Source of the DNA: Berkiella_A sp963976875
GTDB lineage: Bacteria; Pseudomonadota; Gammaproteobacteria; Berkiellales; Berkiellaceae
Assembly: GCA_963976875.1 (NCBI GenBank)
Contig: CAXBML010000002.1
Span: 147,028-211,027, forward strand
Direction: 5' to 3'
Length of the DNA: 64,000 nucleotides
Position numbers and translations under genes: made by a program. The notes beneath the pieces are model-generated. The model searched no databases. It worked only from the letters and a program-made list of their open reading frames with translations, and was not told where the DNA came from. How positions within the stretch are numbered: position 1 is the first letter of the stretch; each line of letters starts with the position of its first letter. This document shows positions 27,539-36,145 of this stretch, one piece after another.

Positions 27539-28009
27539 ATGAGAACAAAAAATTTAAAACTAATTAATTTGAGAATAGTGAAAGCAGTGAAAAATCAAAA
27601 ACCCCACTTATATAATATGATGATATTTTATGAGGATACGGATGCCGCAGGAATAGTCTATCATGCTAACTATATAAAGTACCTAGAACGAGCCCGTACT
27701 ATGTTTATGAACGAGCTGGGTTTCCCATTATCTAAAGTGGTAGAGCTGTATAAAGTTCAATTTTTAGTTTGTAATATTAATATTTCATTTGAAAAGCCGG
27801 CTAAATTAGAACAAACCTTGACGATTGCCTCGAAAATTAATAACTTGGGTAGAGCAAGTGTGACATTTGAGCAAAATGTATACTTAGATGGGGAGAGCTT
27901 AGAACAAAGAGCTTGCCAGGCTGAGGTAGCACTTGTGTGTACGAATTTGAATTATAAACCCGTAGCGATCCCCGAAGCGATCTTACAGGAGCTAAAGCGT
28001 GAAAGCTGA
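27539..28009 (+). CDS. ybgC: YbgC-type acyl-CoA thioesterase
   Basis: Hotdog-fold thioesterase, first gene of the tol-pal operon. The active-site motif FYEDTDAAGIVYHANYIKYLERAR is present near residue 29. Family members hydrolyse acyl-CoA or interact with ACP in phospholipid metabolism. 156 residues; the first about 25 residues (Lys/Asn-rich) have no counterpart in the usual start, and no ribosome site is seen before 27539. An internal ATG near 27617 (MMIFYEDTD) is an alternative. The 3' end overlaps tolQ by 11 bases. Confidence 0.88.
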   Translation: MRTKNLKLINLRIVKAVKNQKPHLYNMMIFYEDTDAAGIVYHANYIKYLERARTMFMNELGFPLSKVVELYKVQFLVCNINISFEKPAKLEQTLTIASKINNLGRASVTFEQNVYLDGESLEQRACQAEVALVCTNLNYKPVAIPEAILQELKRES

Positions 28010-28718
28010 CTTATCATTACTCACATTAATATCTGACGCCAGTGTGTTAGTTCAGGCGGTTATGATAGTTTTACTACTATTTTCTATATTATCCTGGAGC
28101 ATTATTATTCGAAGGGGGATAGCTTTATTTAGAGCTAGAAAATGGCTAAACGATTTTGAGACGAGATTTCATCGTGGTTATGATCTTAACCAGTTATACG
28201 ATTACTTAAGTTCAAAACGTCATTTGCTCTCGGGCATCGAAACTATCTTTAAGTCTGGCTTAAGAGAGTTTTTGAAATTATACAATCAAGATGTGGCGCC
28301 TCCGGCCGTGATGGAAGGCACAGAGAAAGTGATGCGCGTGGCGATGTCTAGGGAAGAGCAGAAGCTAGAATCCAATTTATCTTTTTTATCTATAGTCGGT
28401 TCTATTAGTGTGTATATTGGGTTGTTTGGTACGGTTTGGGGCATTATGACTGCTTTTAGAGCATTAGGCCAAGTTCAACAAGCCACATTAGCCATGGTCG
28501 CACCTGGTATTTCAGAGGCATTGGTTGCGACTGCGTTAGGATTGTTTGCTGCTATACCGGCTGTGTACGCTTACAATCGATATACCTTTCATGTGGAAGG
28601 TTTAATGCGCCGTTACGATGATTTAGCAGAAGAGTTTACGGGTATTTTGCATCGTCGTTTACATACAGATAGTGCGGCACAAGAGCCTAAAGCATCTGAA
28701 CATAGCCCACTTGGCTAG
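27999..28718 (+). CDS. tolQ: Tol-Pal system proton channel subunit TolQ
   Basis: Inner-membrane MotA/ExbB-family protein with three transmembrane helices (about 17-37, 135-158, 172-195). Visible signatures are LSIVGSISVYIGLFGTVWGIM and ISEALVATALGLFAAIPAVYAYN. It starts at GTG inside the end of ybgC. 239 residues. With TolR it forms the proton-driven motor that energises TolA. Confidence 0.95.
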   Translation: MKADLSLLTLISDASVLVQAVMIVLLLFSILSWSIIIRRGIALFRARKWLNDFETRFHRGYDLNQLYDYLSSKRHLLSGIETIFKSGLREFLKLYNQDVAPPAVMEGTEKVMRVAMSREEQKLESNLSFLSIVGSISVYIGLFGTVWGIMTAFRALGQVQQATLAMVAPGISEALVATALGLFAAIPAVYAYNRYTFHVEGLMRRYDDLAEEFTGILHRRLHTDSAAQEPKASEHSPLG

Positions 28719-28726
28719 GAGCAAAT

Positions 28727-29185
28727 ATGCGCAAAAAACGCTTCAATCGTAAAGTGTCTGCTGAAATTAATATCGTCCCCTATATTGACGTTATGTTGGT
28801 ATTGCTGGTTATTTTTATGGTAACAGCACCCTTATTACAGCAAGGGGTATCAGTTGATTTGCCTGAGGCTTCGGCAGAGGCTTTACCCAGCAATGAAAAA
28901 GAACCTATTGTTGTCAGCGTGGATAAAAATGGCGTCTATTTTCTAAATATTGCTGATAGTCCATCTTTACCTATAGAGTCTCAGGCCATGGTATTGCGTA
29001 TTGCGGCCGATCTGAAAAGAAACCCACAGCGCAAAGTCTTAGTAAAGGGCGATCAAGGTGTTCAATATGGTAAAGTGATTGGCGCCATGGTTCTTGTGCA
29101 AAAAGCGGGTGTAAAAGGCGTGGGACTTATCACGCGGGATGAGCCTTCTGTTGCAACGCAGTCGGATAATTATCATCAAGGGTAA
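28727..29185 (+). CDS. tolR: Tol-Pal system protein TolR
   Basis: ExbD-family single-pass protein. The transmembrane helix carries the proton-pathway Asp: AEINIVPYIDVMLVLLVIFMV. The periplasmic domain ends RKVLVKGDQGVQYGKVIGAMVLVQKAGVKGVGLIT. 152 residues. AGGAG sits in front of the ATG, eight bases after tolQ. Confidence 0.95.
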   Translation: MRKKRFNRKVSAEINIVPYIDVMLVLLVIFMVTAPLLQQGVSVDLPEASAEALPSNEKEPIVVSVDKNGVYFLNIADSPSLPIESQAMVLRIAADLKRNPQRKVLVKGDQGVQYGKVIGAMVLVQKAGVKGVGLITRDEPSVATQSDNYHQG

Positions 29186-29227
29186 CTTGGAAACTAGGTC
29201 AAAACAAAGTGGAAACTAAGGACAGCC

Positions 29228-30181
29228 GTGATTAACAAATCCCAAACACTTTCAATTGTCGTATCTGGAGTTCTTCACATTGCGCTGGGTGTTTTGTTGT
29301 TCGCTAACTTTGATACAACAATAAAAGTACAGCCCTTGGCCGCGCTTGAGCCTAAAGCACCTATCATTGATGCCGTTGCCATTACCGAAAACGATTTAGA
29401 AAAGGAAGTGGCTCGCTTAGATGCGATAGATGAGCAGAAAAAAGCAAAAGAAAAAGCCCAACAACAAGCATTGCTGAAAAAGCAAAGGGCAATGGAGCGC
29501 AAGCGTCAGCAAGAACAAGCCCGCTTGGCCAAGCTAAAACAAGAAAGAGCACAACTGAAAAAAGAAGAGCAAGCACGAGAAAGAGCCCACAAAGAAAAAA
29601 TAGAGAATGAAAAAGCGGCGTTAGCTAAAATTCAAAAAGAAAAAGAAAATTTGTTACAAGAGAAAACCAGAATAGAGAAAGAAAGAAAGCAAGCGGAGTT
29701 GGCAGAGCAGAAGAGACAGGCAGATGAGAAAGCTCGCTTGGCAAAAATAAAAGCGGAAAAAGAAAAGGCATTAGCCGCCAAAAAGCAACGCGAAGCAGAA
29801 GAAAAAGCCTTGGCGGCTAAGAAACAACGCGAAGCAGAAGAAAAAGAAAGACAGCGGCTACAAGCTATTGAGACACAACGTATTATTACCCAGCAAGTTC
29901 AGCAATTTGCCTCTATTATTAAACATAAAATAACCCAAAACTGGCGTAAGCCGTTAGGCTTAGAATCACGAGATATCAAGTGTGCGTTATCAGTGCGATT
30001 ATCTAAAAATGGCGATGTGTTAGATGTTAGAGTGAGCAAATCTAGTGGTAATGTAGAATTTGATCGATCTTCAGAAGTTGCTGTGAAAAAAGCATCGCCT
30101 TTACCTTTGCCAGAACAAGCAGAGGCAAGAGAAAAATTTATGGAATTTACCTTTACATTCACTCCAGGGGAAATAGTATGA
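29228..30181 (+). CDS. tolA: cell envelope protein TolA
   Basis: Spans the periplasm between TolQR and TolB/Pal. One N-terminal transmembrane helix (about 8-28) has the SxxxH-type face SVVSGVLHIALG. A long Lys/Glu/Ala/Gln-rich helix (about 55-215) carries repeats of AEEKALAAKKQRE. The globular C-terminal domain (about 220-317) shows KITQNWRKP and SSGNVEFDRSSEVAVKKASPLP. GTG start with AAGGA upstream. At 317 residues it is shorter than E. coli TolA (421), through the central helix. Confidence 0.93.
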   Translation: MINKSQTLSIVVSGVLHIALGVLLFANFDTTIKVQPLAALEPKAPIIDAVAITENDLEKEVARLDAIDEQKKAKEKAQQQALLKKQRAMERKRQQEQARLAKLKQERAQLKKEEQARERAHKEKIENEKAALAKIQKEKENLLQEKTRIEKERKQAELAEQKRQADEKARLAKIKAEKEKALAAKKQREAEEKALAAKKQREAEEKERQRLQAIETQRIITQQVQQFASIIKHKITQNWRKPLGLESRDIKCALSVRLSKNGDVLDVRVSKSSGNVEFDRSSEVAVKKASPLPLPEQAEAREKFMEFTFTFTPGEIV

Positions 30182-31566
30182 ACATTAGGCAAACTATAGG
30201 TGTTTTTTTAGTCGCCTTATTGGGTATGTCCTCATCATTACAAGCTGAGCTGAATATTGAAATCACTCAAGGTATGGCAGGCGCCGTACCCATAGCGGTG
30301 GTTTCTGAGACGAGTGAAGCTTCTAGCACCACAGATATTTCTTTTGAGCAGATTGCAAACATTGTTCGTAATGATTTACGTGCCAGTGGGCGCTTTCAGC
30401 CGTTAAGACGTAATCAAAGGCCGAAAAATATTACTTCAGCAGAAATTGATCGTTTGGCTTGGCAAGATATGGGCGTGGAGAATTTAATTGTAGGTGACAT
30501 TGAAGCGAGAGGGCCTGGGCGTTATACCGTTAGCTTTAAATTATTTGATATTTTTAATGCTCGTGTTCAAGCGCAACCTAAAGTCAATGATCAGCTTCAA
30601 CAAGGTGAGGTTGTATTGCAACAAGCCGGTGATAATTCAGATGTATTAGCATCAAAAACATATAATGGTATTACTCCTGATCGCTTTAGGGCGTTGGGTC
30701 ATCATATTAGTGATGTTATTTATGAGCGTTTAACCGGCGTTCGAGGTGCTTTTTCAACTCAAATTGCATACGTGGTTGTCACTGAAGTGCGTGGTCGCCC
30801 GCATTATCGTTTAGAAGTAGCCGATATGGATGGTTATAATCCTAAGACTTTAGTGGAATCCAAAGAGCCTATAATGTCGCCTAGTTGGTCGCCTGATGGT
30901 AAAAATTTAGCCTTTGTGTCTTTTGAACGTAATCGAGCAGAAATTTTCAGCATGGATGTTAGTACGGGGCAACGTAAGCGGCTAACGCATTTTCCAGGCA
31001 TTAACGGTGCACCAGCTTGGTCACCTGATGGTCGCAAAATGGCGGTTGTTTTATCTAAAGATGGCAGCCCTAAGGTCTATGTTTTAGATTTGGCTTCTAA
31101 TAGATTAGAACAAATGACACATGGATATTCTATTGATACAGAGCCCACTTGGACAAAAGATGGGCGTAATATTTACTTTACTTCCAATCGAGGTGGTAAG
31201 CCACAGATCTATAAAGTTAGTGTGAAAAATAAGCGAGTCTCTAGAGTCACTTATAATGGTGAATATAATGCCCGGCCTAAACTGACGGCTGATGGTAAAT
31301 ATTTAGTCATGATTCATCGCTCTAAGCCAGGTGTTTTTCATATTGCATCGCAAAATTTAATGAATGGCGAGGTTAAGATATTAACCGATGCAAAACTAGA
31401 CGAGTCACCTAGTTTGTCCCCTAACGGAGCTATGGTACTGTATGGTACAAAGCAGAGCCAGCGAAGAGTATTGGGTTTGGTCACAATAGATGGTAGAGGG
31501 CACTTGCGTCTTCCTGCCCGGGAGGGTAGTGTTCAGGAACCAGCGTGGTCGCCATTTTTATCTTAA
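30178..31566 (+). CDS. tolB: Tol-Pal system beta-propeller protein TolB
   Basis: Periplasmic protein with a signal peptide (about 1-23), an N-terminal alpha/beta domain (FEQIANIVRNDLRASGRF) and a six-bladed propeller of WSPDGK-type repeats (SPSWSPDGKNLAF, APAWSPDGRKMAV, EPTWTKDGRNIYF). 462 residues. Overlaps tolA by ATGA. It binds Pal and is the receptor-side partner of TolA. Confidence 0.96.
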   Translation: MNIRQTIGVFLVALLGMSSSLQAELNIEITQGMAGAVPIAVVSETSEASSTTDISFEQIANIVRNDLRASGRFQPLRRNQRPKNITSAEIDRLAWQDMGVENLIVGDIEARGPGRYTVSFKLFDIFNARVQAQPKVNDQLQQGEVVLQQAGDNSDVLASKTYNGITPDRFRALGHHISDVIYERLTGVRGAFSTQIAYVVVTEVRGRPHYRLEVADMDGYNPKTLVESKEPIMSPSWSPDGKNLAFVSFERNRAEIFSMDVSTGQRKRLTHFPGINGAPAWSPDGRKMAVVLSKDGSPKVYVLDLASNRLEQMTHGYSIDTEPTWTKDGRNIYFTSNRGGKPQIYKVSVKNKRVSRVTYNGEYNARPKLTADGKYLVMIHRSKPGVFHIASQNLMNGEVKILTDAKLDESPSLSPNGAMVLYGTKQSQRRVLGLVTIDGRGHLRLPAREGSVQEPAWSPFLS

Positions 31567-31591
31567 TTAATGAGTTAGCAAGGAGTCAAAG

Positions 31592-32131
31592 ATGAGTAAT
31601 AGTTGTGTACGGTGTGGGATCATTGCAGTCATAGCAGCTGTTGCGCTGACTGGTTGTGCCAATAAATCTGGCAGCGGTGGATATGGTAGTGGTAGCAGCG
31701 GTGGTAGTAGTGATGATACTTATGCTGCGAGTACTTATGGTGCGGGTGATAGAGATGCTTTTGATGGTCGAAATATGTCTAGAATGCAAAAGCAGCTTAT
31801 TGCAAAAAGAACCTTCAGGTTTGGTTTTGATCGTTATGAAGTTTTACCACAAGATTATGATAATTTAAATGCGCATGCTCAGTATTTAAATAGCGATCAA
31901 AATCATATGGCTAGAATTGAAGGTCATACCGATGAGCAGGGTAGTCGTGAATATAATGTCGGTTTGGGCGAACGTCGAGGCAATGCAGTGAGCAATTATC
32001 TGATTTCCCAAGGTGTGTCACCTAGTCAAATTCAAGTTGTGAGTTATGGGGAAGAAAAACCCGAAATGTTTGGCTCAGATGAATCAGCGTATAGTCAAAA
32101 TCGTCGTGCGGTTATCGTGTACGAACGATAG
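31592..32131 (+). CDS. pal: peptidoglycan-associated lipoprotein Pal
   Basis: Outer-membrane lipoprotein that grips peptidoglycan through an OmpA-like domain. The lipobox is L19-T-G-C22, cut by LspA. A Gly/Ser linker follows, then FGFDRYEVLPQDYDNLNAHA and the diaminopimelate-binding motif IEGHTDEQGSREYNVGLGERR. 179 residues. AAGGAGT upstream of the ATG. Confidence 0.96.
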   Translation: MSNSCVRCGIIAVIAAVALTGCANKSGSGGYGSGSSGGSSDDTYAASTYGAGDRDAFDGRNMSRMQKQLIAKRTFRFGFDRYEVLPQDYDNLNAHAQYLNSDQNHMARIEGHTDEQGSREYNVGLGERRGNAVSNYLISQGVSPSQIQVVSYGEEKPEMFGSDESAYSQNRRAVIVYER

Positions 32132-32161
32132 ACAACGTTTAATATATTTTAAGGTTAAGTT

Positions 32162-33385
32162 ATGATGCTAAAGCGCTCGTTTAGGTTGGGACTTCTTTGG
32201 GTAAGTTGTACCATGAGTATACCGCTCATGGCTCAGCTGCCGGAAGTTGAGTCATTGAGTAATGTGCCTGCTTGGGTCAATACAGAAGATAGTACTGAGT
32301 ATGAGGCCACTGAACAGCGCTTTGAGTCATCATTTCAAAGTGAGCCTACTGAAAATATAGGTTTCCAAGAGCAATATTCTAATCAGGATATAAATTCAAG
32401 CCAATCTGATGACAATCGTTATGCTGCGCCTGGTTCGGCGTGGTATCCAGTGAATTCACCAGACACTTCAGATTTGTCAGGTTCAAATGTAAATTCTAAT
32501 TCTAATTTTGGTGCTTTTAATCCTGTAGATAATAATGCCGGATACGAAATGGACACAACGCAATCGTATCAACCTGCTGAAACGGGCGGAATATCTTCAC
32601 AAGCAGCACAAGGCAGTCAGGATAAATTAACTGAAAAATTGGATCCCTCTAATCCAATGTTAAGTGTTTTTAAAAAAATGGAGGCATTGGTTCAAGAGGT
32701 TCAAGAGCTCAGAGGTAAGATTGAAGAGCAAAATTTTGTGATAGAGAACTTACAACAAAGCCAAAAAACTTTATATTTAGATGTCGACCGGCGTTTAAGA
32801 GAAGGGGGCTCAGCAAAAGTCGGGTCATTGTCACCCGTCTCTGTTGCAGAGCATAATGCTGGGAGCTCCCAAGCAATGCAAGGCGGTGTCGATGCGCGCG
32901 TTGCGAGTCGTTTTGAATCAGACTCTGAGCAATCTGAGCAACATGCGATGTCTGCCTTTGATTTTTCAGGGGGAACAGCCTCCCAAGCGGCTCAAGCCGA
33001 AGAACAAGAAATATATCAACAAGCGTATCAATCCATTCAAAGTAAAGATTATGATGCGGCGCTCGCAGGCTTTAAATCATTAGTGAAAACCTACCCTAAA
33101 GGACAACATGCCCCCAATGCCTATTATTGGATGGGAGAAATCTATCTTGTACAAGGCGAGCTTGATTTAGCGGCTCATGCTTTTGACGAGGTGTACCAAG
33201 AGTTTCCACAGCATCCCAAAGCATCTGATGCTTTGCTAAAACTAGGTTATGTGGAATATGCCAAAGGGCAATGGATCCGCTCTAGAAATTTACTCGCACA
33301 AGTTAAAAGTCAATTTCCAAAATCTTCTTCTGCACGTTTAGCCGATACACGCCTACAAAGAATGCACCAAGAAGGTCGCATTTAA
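32162..33385 (+). CDS. cpoB: cell division coordinator CpoB (YbgF) with long N-terminal insert
   Basis: Periplasmic TPR protein that coordinates PBP1B-LpoB with the Tol machine. A signal peptide is at 1-24. Then comes a Ser/Asn/Gln-rich, apparently disordered stretch (about 30-160), a coiled-coil trimerisation segment (about 166-212) and C-terminal TPRs (about 285-405: YQQAYQSIQSKDYDAAL, APNAYYWMGEIYL, ASDALLKLGYVEYAKGQW). At 407 residues it is well above E. coli CpoB (about 263), and the excess is the disordered insert plus a second linker. Last gene of the tol-pal operon. Confidence 0.9.
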   Translation: MMLKRSFRLGLLWVSCTMSIPLMAQLPEVESLSNVPAWVNTEDSTEYEATEQRFESSFQSEPTENIGFQEQYSNQDINSSQSDDNRYAAPGSAWYPVNSPDTSDLSGSNVNSNSNFGAFNPVDNNAGYEMDTTQSYQPAETGGISSQAAQGSQDKLTEKLDPSNPMLSVFKKMEALVQEVQELRGKIEEQNFVIENLQQSQKTLYLDVDRRLREGGSAKVGSLSPVSVAEHNAGSSQAMQGGVDARVASRFESDSEQSEQHAMSAFDFSGGTASQAAQAEEQEIYQQAYQSIQSKDYDAALAGFKSLVKTYPKGQHAPNAYYWMGEIYLVQGELDLAAHAFDEVYQEFPQHPKASDALLKLGYVEYAKGQWIRSRNLLAQVKSQFPKSSSARLADTRLQRMHQEGRI

Positions 33386-33400
33386 TAACGACTCTACTTA

Positions 33401-33474
33401 ACGATAAGCGCAGCGAATCAGTTTCCTCTCCCAATACTGGGAGAGGACGGGCGTAGGCCTGGTGAGAGTTATAG
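33401..33474 (+). repeat. CTCTCCC palindromic repeat, copy A
   Basis: GAATCAG, then the palindrome CCTCTCCCAATA/CTGGGAGAGG, then GGGCGTAGGCC and TGGTGAGAG. This is the first of two copies lying 120 bases apart in the cpoB 3' intergenic region. The 389-base gap holds copies A and B and a promoter, and no gene I can support. Confidence 0.8.
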
Positions 33475-33520
33475 ACTATTCAAATTAATGGATACAAGCT
33501 GTGCTGGGGCAAAAAAGCAT

Positions 33521-33594
33521 GTGATAAGCGAAGCGAATCAGTCCCTCTCCCAATTTTGGGAGAGGATGGTCGAAGACCAGGTGAGGGTTAATAG
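33521..33594 (+). repeat. CTCTCCC palindromic repeat, copy B
   Basis: Preceded by the same AGCGAATCAGT lead-in as copy A. The first stem is CTCTCCCAA/TTGGGAGAG and the second stem GGTC/GACC with a GAA loop, ending GGTGAGGGTTAATAG. Compared with copy C, the second stem differs at both paired positions, so pairing is kept. Confidence 0.8.
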
Positions 33595-33707
33595 CTGTGC
33601 CGATATAATGTAGCTAAATTCGCCTAGCGTTTCACCCCCCATTCATCAGAAAGAAGCCCAGGCCTTTTAACATAACCAATTGAAAAACAATAAAATATAA
33701 TCTCCTC

Positions 33708-33736
33708 TTGTCGGGAAAGGTTCAATATGCTATAGT
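33708..33736 (+). promoter_or_regulatory. candidate sigma-70 promoter for the 33775 gene
   Basis: TTGTCG (33708-33713), a 17-base spacer, and TATAGT (33731-33736). The start of transcription would fall about 30 bases before the ATG. Confidence 0.5.
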
Positions 33737-33774
33737 TCGTCACCTTACAAACTGCAAGGCTTATTGGAGAATTC

Positions 33775-34581
33775 ATGGCAACAGCAGGTCCAAACACCAC
33801 GGGTAATCCCAAACCCCTACCTATTCTTGTTATGTTAAGACAATTAATAGCAATAGCAATGCGAGCTATTGTGGCAGGTACATTGTTAGCCATTGTTGCG
33901 CCTTTGTTTTCAAGCCTTATTACAGGCGTTCACCAATCTTTCTTTGGTCATTTATTTGCAAAGTCTATCTACCAACCTATGGTTTTAAAAGTGGCGAGTG
34001 TATTACCAACGGCCTTAGCGCCCATCGCGCCTTTTTTCCCTCTTTTTCCTTTGGGGTTCATCGTGGGCCATAATTTGTATCAAAGATATGTCAGTACAAA
34101 ATATCTTGGTAACAAAGAAGTGTACCAAAATATTCATTCTTCTTTGCCATGGGGCAGTATCATAGGCGTAGCGGCGGCTTTAACCATGTTTGGCGTTGGC
34201 GCGACTGCGTTGCAATGGAGTATTTTTGGGGGCGTGGCTGGCATATTAAAGATTGTTACCGACGAATATAACCAAATAGCGACGCAGAATAAACGTGCTC
34301 AGCAACAACAACAGCATTTGTCAGATGTGAAGCAAGCCGCAGAGGCTCGCAGAGCTAAGCGTTTAGCTCGATCAGTTGATGATGTTGATAACGTATTAGA
34401 CACAGAGCAAGTGCAGCCTCCATTACCTCGCGGCATTGCTAGAGCGGCTGAAGAGCAAGTAGATCTCACTTCTTCTAGTCAAGCATCAAGTCAAATTGAC
34501 GGGGCTGTTGCTAATGAGCAGCCACTAGTTGATGAGCAAACTGATAGAGTTTCAGGAACGCCTGCAGCTTTTAAAAAATAA
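33775..34581 (+). CDS. unknown multi-pass membrane protein with charged C-terminal tail
   Basis: 268 residues that I do not recognise. Residues about 25-55, 75-105 and 125-160 are hydrophobic (IVAGTLLAIVAPLFSSLITG; VLPTALAPIAPFFPLFPLGF; WGSIIGVAAALTMFGVGATA). A Gln-rich, then Arg/Lys-rich and acidic soluble tail follows (TQNKRAQQQQQHLSDVKQ, about 180-268). There is no signal peptide and no catalytic motif. GGAGAATTC precedes the ATG, and it has its own promoter. It occupies the space where many gammaproteobacteria carry queE-queC between cpoB and tRNA-Lys. A host-directed role is possible but unsupported. Confidence 0.75.
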   Translation: MATAGPNTTGNPKPLPILVMLRQLIAIAMRAIVAGTLLAIVAPLFSSLITGVHQSFFGHLFAKSIYQPMVLKVASVLPTALAPIAPFFPLFPLGFIVGHNLYQRYVSTKYLGNKEVYQNIHSSLPWGSIIGVAAALTMFGVGATALQWSIFGGVAGILKIVTDEYNQIATQNKRAQQQQQHLSDVKQAAEARRAKRLARSVDDVDNVLDTEQVQPPLPRGIARAAEEQVDLTSSSQASSQIDGAVANEQPLVDEQTDRVSGTPAAFKK

Positions 34582-34606
34582 AAGTGCATTTAGTAATCAT
34601 TTTCAC

Positions 34607-34634
34607 TTGTTTTTTATTTGTAATCCGGTATTAT
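34607..34634 (+). promoter_or_regulatory. tRNA-Lys promoter
   Basis: TTGTTT (34607-34612), a 16-base spacer, and TATTAT (34629-34634), placing initiation about eight bases ahead of the mature tRNA end. Confidence 0.6.
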
Positions 34635-34648
34635 TCCCATCTGGTTGT

Positions 34649-34724
34649 GGGCCGTTAGCTCAGTTGGTAGAGCAGTGGACTTTTAATCCATTGGTCGAAG
34701 GTTCAAGTCCTTCACGGCCCACCA
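34649..34724 (+). tRNA. tRNA-Lys (anticodon UUU)
   Basis: A 76-base cloverleaf with the acceptor stem GGGCCGT/ACGGCCC, D arm with AGCTCAGTTGGTAGAGC, anticodon loop CTTTTAA (anticodon TTT), T arm GGTTCAAGTCC and an encoded CCA end. It stands alone. In Pseudomonas, tRNA-Lys genes lie downstream of the tol-pal and queE-queC cluster. The gene itself is certain. Confidence 0.97.
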
Positions 34725-35047
34725 TAAACCTTTTATATCCCTTCTTTTTGTGATTTTTATATCAATAAATTTTAAATTCCATTTAAAATAATTTAAAAAA
34801 AGTAAAAAAATTTTTTCAATACAGTGTACATTCTCCAATAGTATGCTAATCTATCCTTGATTGTTCAGGAATCGATGTTTTATCTTGCTTACTTTGTTCG
34901 GGTGGGATTGAAGTAGTTGTAAATGATCTGCACTACATTGAGTAAGCATACGGGTGAGGCGTAATAGTTAAGTAATTATTACATCTCATAAAGAGTCCAC
35001 CCTTTGGTTTTATCAAGTTCTAGGAAAAATAGGAAGGAACGTAATTT
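34725..35047 (+). promoter_or_regulatory. long AT-rich leader/promoter region of the outer-membrane protein gene
   Basis: 323 bases without a gene. The first part is a run of A/T. A candidate promoter is TTGATT (at about 34858) with TATCTT 18 bases on. After it, GGGTGG near 34910 can pair with CCACCC near 34998, so a folded 5' leader of about 150 bases is plausible. AGGAAGGA lies directly before the ATG, a strong ribosome site fitting a major outer-membrane protein. Confidence 0.35.
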
Positions 35048-36061
35048 ATGAAAACAGCAATCAAGTTAACCTTTGGTACAATGCTTGTCGCAGCAATGGC
35101 TGCTCCAGCACAGGCAGATTTCGCTAGCCGTATCGCAGTAAACGGTACGCTAACTTACACAGAAGCAAGCAACAATGGTTTAAGCGTTGGTGACACCTCG
35201 CCAGTTTTTGTTGCTGGGACTAACACAAGAACGGCTGAGTTTATCGATCCAGATATGGAGTTAGACTATGGCTTAGGTTTCACCTATAGAATGGGTGATA
35301 ACTCTGATACGCGTCTATTCTTTGATTGGGATCGTTATGGCACAACCAGAGGTTCTGCAGTTCCTTTGTCTCATAACCTTGGAAACGGAGTTGCCGCGGG
35401 TAATTTGTATTCTGGATCAGGCGAAGTGCAAACAGATTATGACCAATTCCGTTTTGGTGTGACTCACGCCTTACATTTTGGTGATAAATTAGACTTAACT
35501 TTAAATGGTTTCTTTGATTACACAAACATCGAAAGAGATTTACATGAGTTTTCAGTAAACGCAACAACTGCTTTGACGCACTACCGTCATACACATGATG
35601 AAATGAGTGGTTGGGGTCCAGGTTTTGGTGCTATGGCACGTGTGACACCATTTGATGTTTGCCCTCAAGTGGGACTATTTGGTGGTATGAACGGAACATT
35701 ATTATATGTAGATAATGAGTTCAAACAGTATCAAAATACTAGCAATAATAACGTAAATGGATATGTTTTAGCGCCTGAAGATTCAAACTCTATGGTTGCT
35801 AAATTTGACGCTGAATTTGGTGTTGATTACCGTAAACTATTCCAAACCAGCTGGGCGCCTATTATGTTCCAAGCAGCACTAGGTTTACGTTATGACAATG
35901 CGGTTAATGCATTTAAAGGTGGAAACACACAGCTGAATGCCACTAATGTTCTTGCCGCAGGCGCAATAAACACTGGTTATGCAGTAACAACAGGCTTACC
36001 AAGTGATTTCGGTCGTTTTGGACCATTCTTACGCTTCAGCATCGGTGGAGCAAACTCTTAA
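35048..36061 (+). CDS. Legionella-type major outer-membrane porin (Lpg1974/OMP family)
   Basis: 337 residues with a clear signal peptide (MKTAIKLTFGTMLVAAMAAPAQA). The rest is an alternating beta-strand pattern (DYGLGFTYRMGDNSDTRLFFDWDRY, FRFGVTHALHFGDKLDLTLNGFFDY, GWGPGFGAMARV...CPQVGLFGGMNGTLLYVD), like the Legionella major outer-membrane protein family. One cysteine remains in the mature protein (DVCPQVG). A strong ribosome site and a strong terminator suggest high expression. It is assigned by overall pattern; there is no single diagnostic motif. The last residue is not the usual aromatic of beta-barrel proteins. Confidence 0.75.
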   Translation: MKTAIKLTFGTMLVAAMAAPAQADFASRIAVNGTLTYTEASNNGLSVGDTSPVFVAGTNTRTAEFIDPDMELDYGLGFTYRMGDNSDTRLFFDWDRYGTTRGSAVPLSHNLGNGVAAGNLYSGSGEVQTDYDQFRFGVTHALHFGDKLDLTLNGFFDYTNIERDLHEFSVNATTALTHYRHTHDEMSGWGPGFGAMARVTPFDVCPQVGLFGGMNGTLLYVDNEFKQYQNTSNNNVNGYVLAPEDSNSMVAKFDAEFGVDYRKLFQTSWAPIMFQAALGLRYDNAVNAFKGGNTQLNATNVLAAGAINTGYAVTTGLPSDFGRFGPFLRFSIGGANS

Positions 36062-36092
36062 GAAGGTTCCTTACTAGAACAATCAAAGGGAC

Positions 36093-36122
36093 AAAAGGGG
36101 AGCTTAGGCTCCCCTTTCTTTT
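36093..36122 (+). terminator. Rho-independent terminator of the porin gene
   Basis: AAAGGGGAGC/GCTCCCCTTT with a TTAG tetraloop, followed by CTTTTGG. It starts 32 bases after the porin stop. Confidence 0.88.
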
Positions 36123-36145
36123 GGTTAAAATTTTAGGGTGTTTTA

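Noticed and set aside
33401..33594. CRISPR array from the two nearby repeats
   Set aside because: Only two copies at 120-base spacing, palindromic repeats of over 50 bases, another copy 5 kb away, and no cas genes; they are dispersed intergenic repeats.
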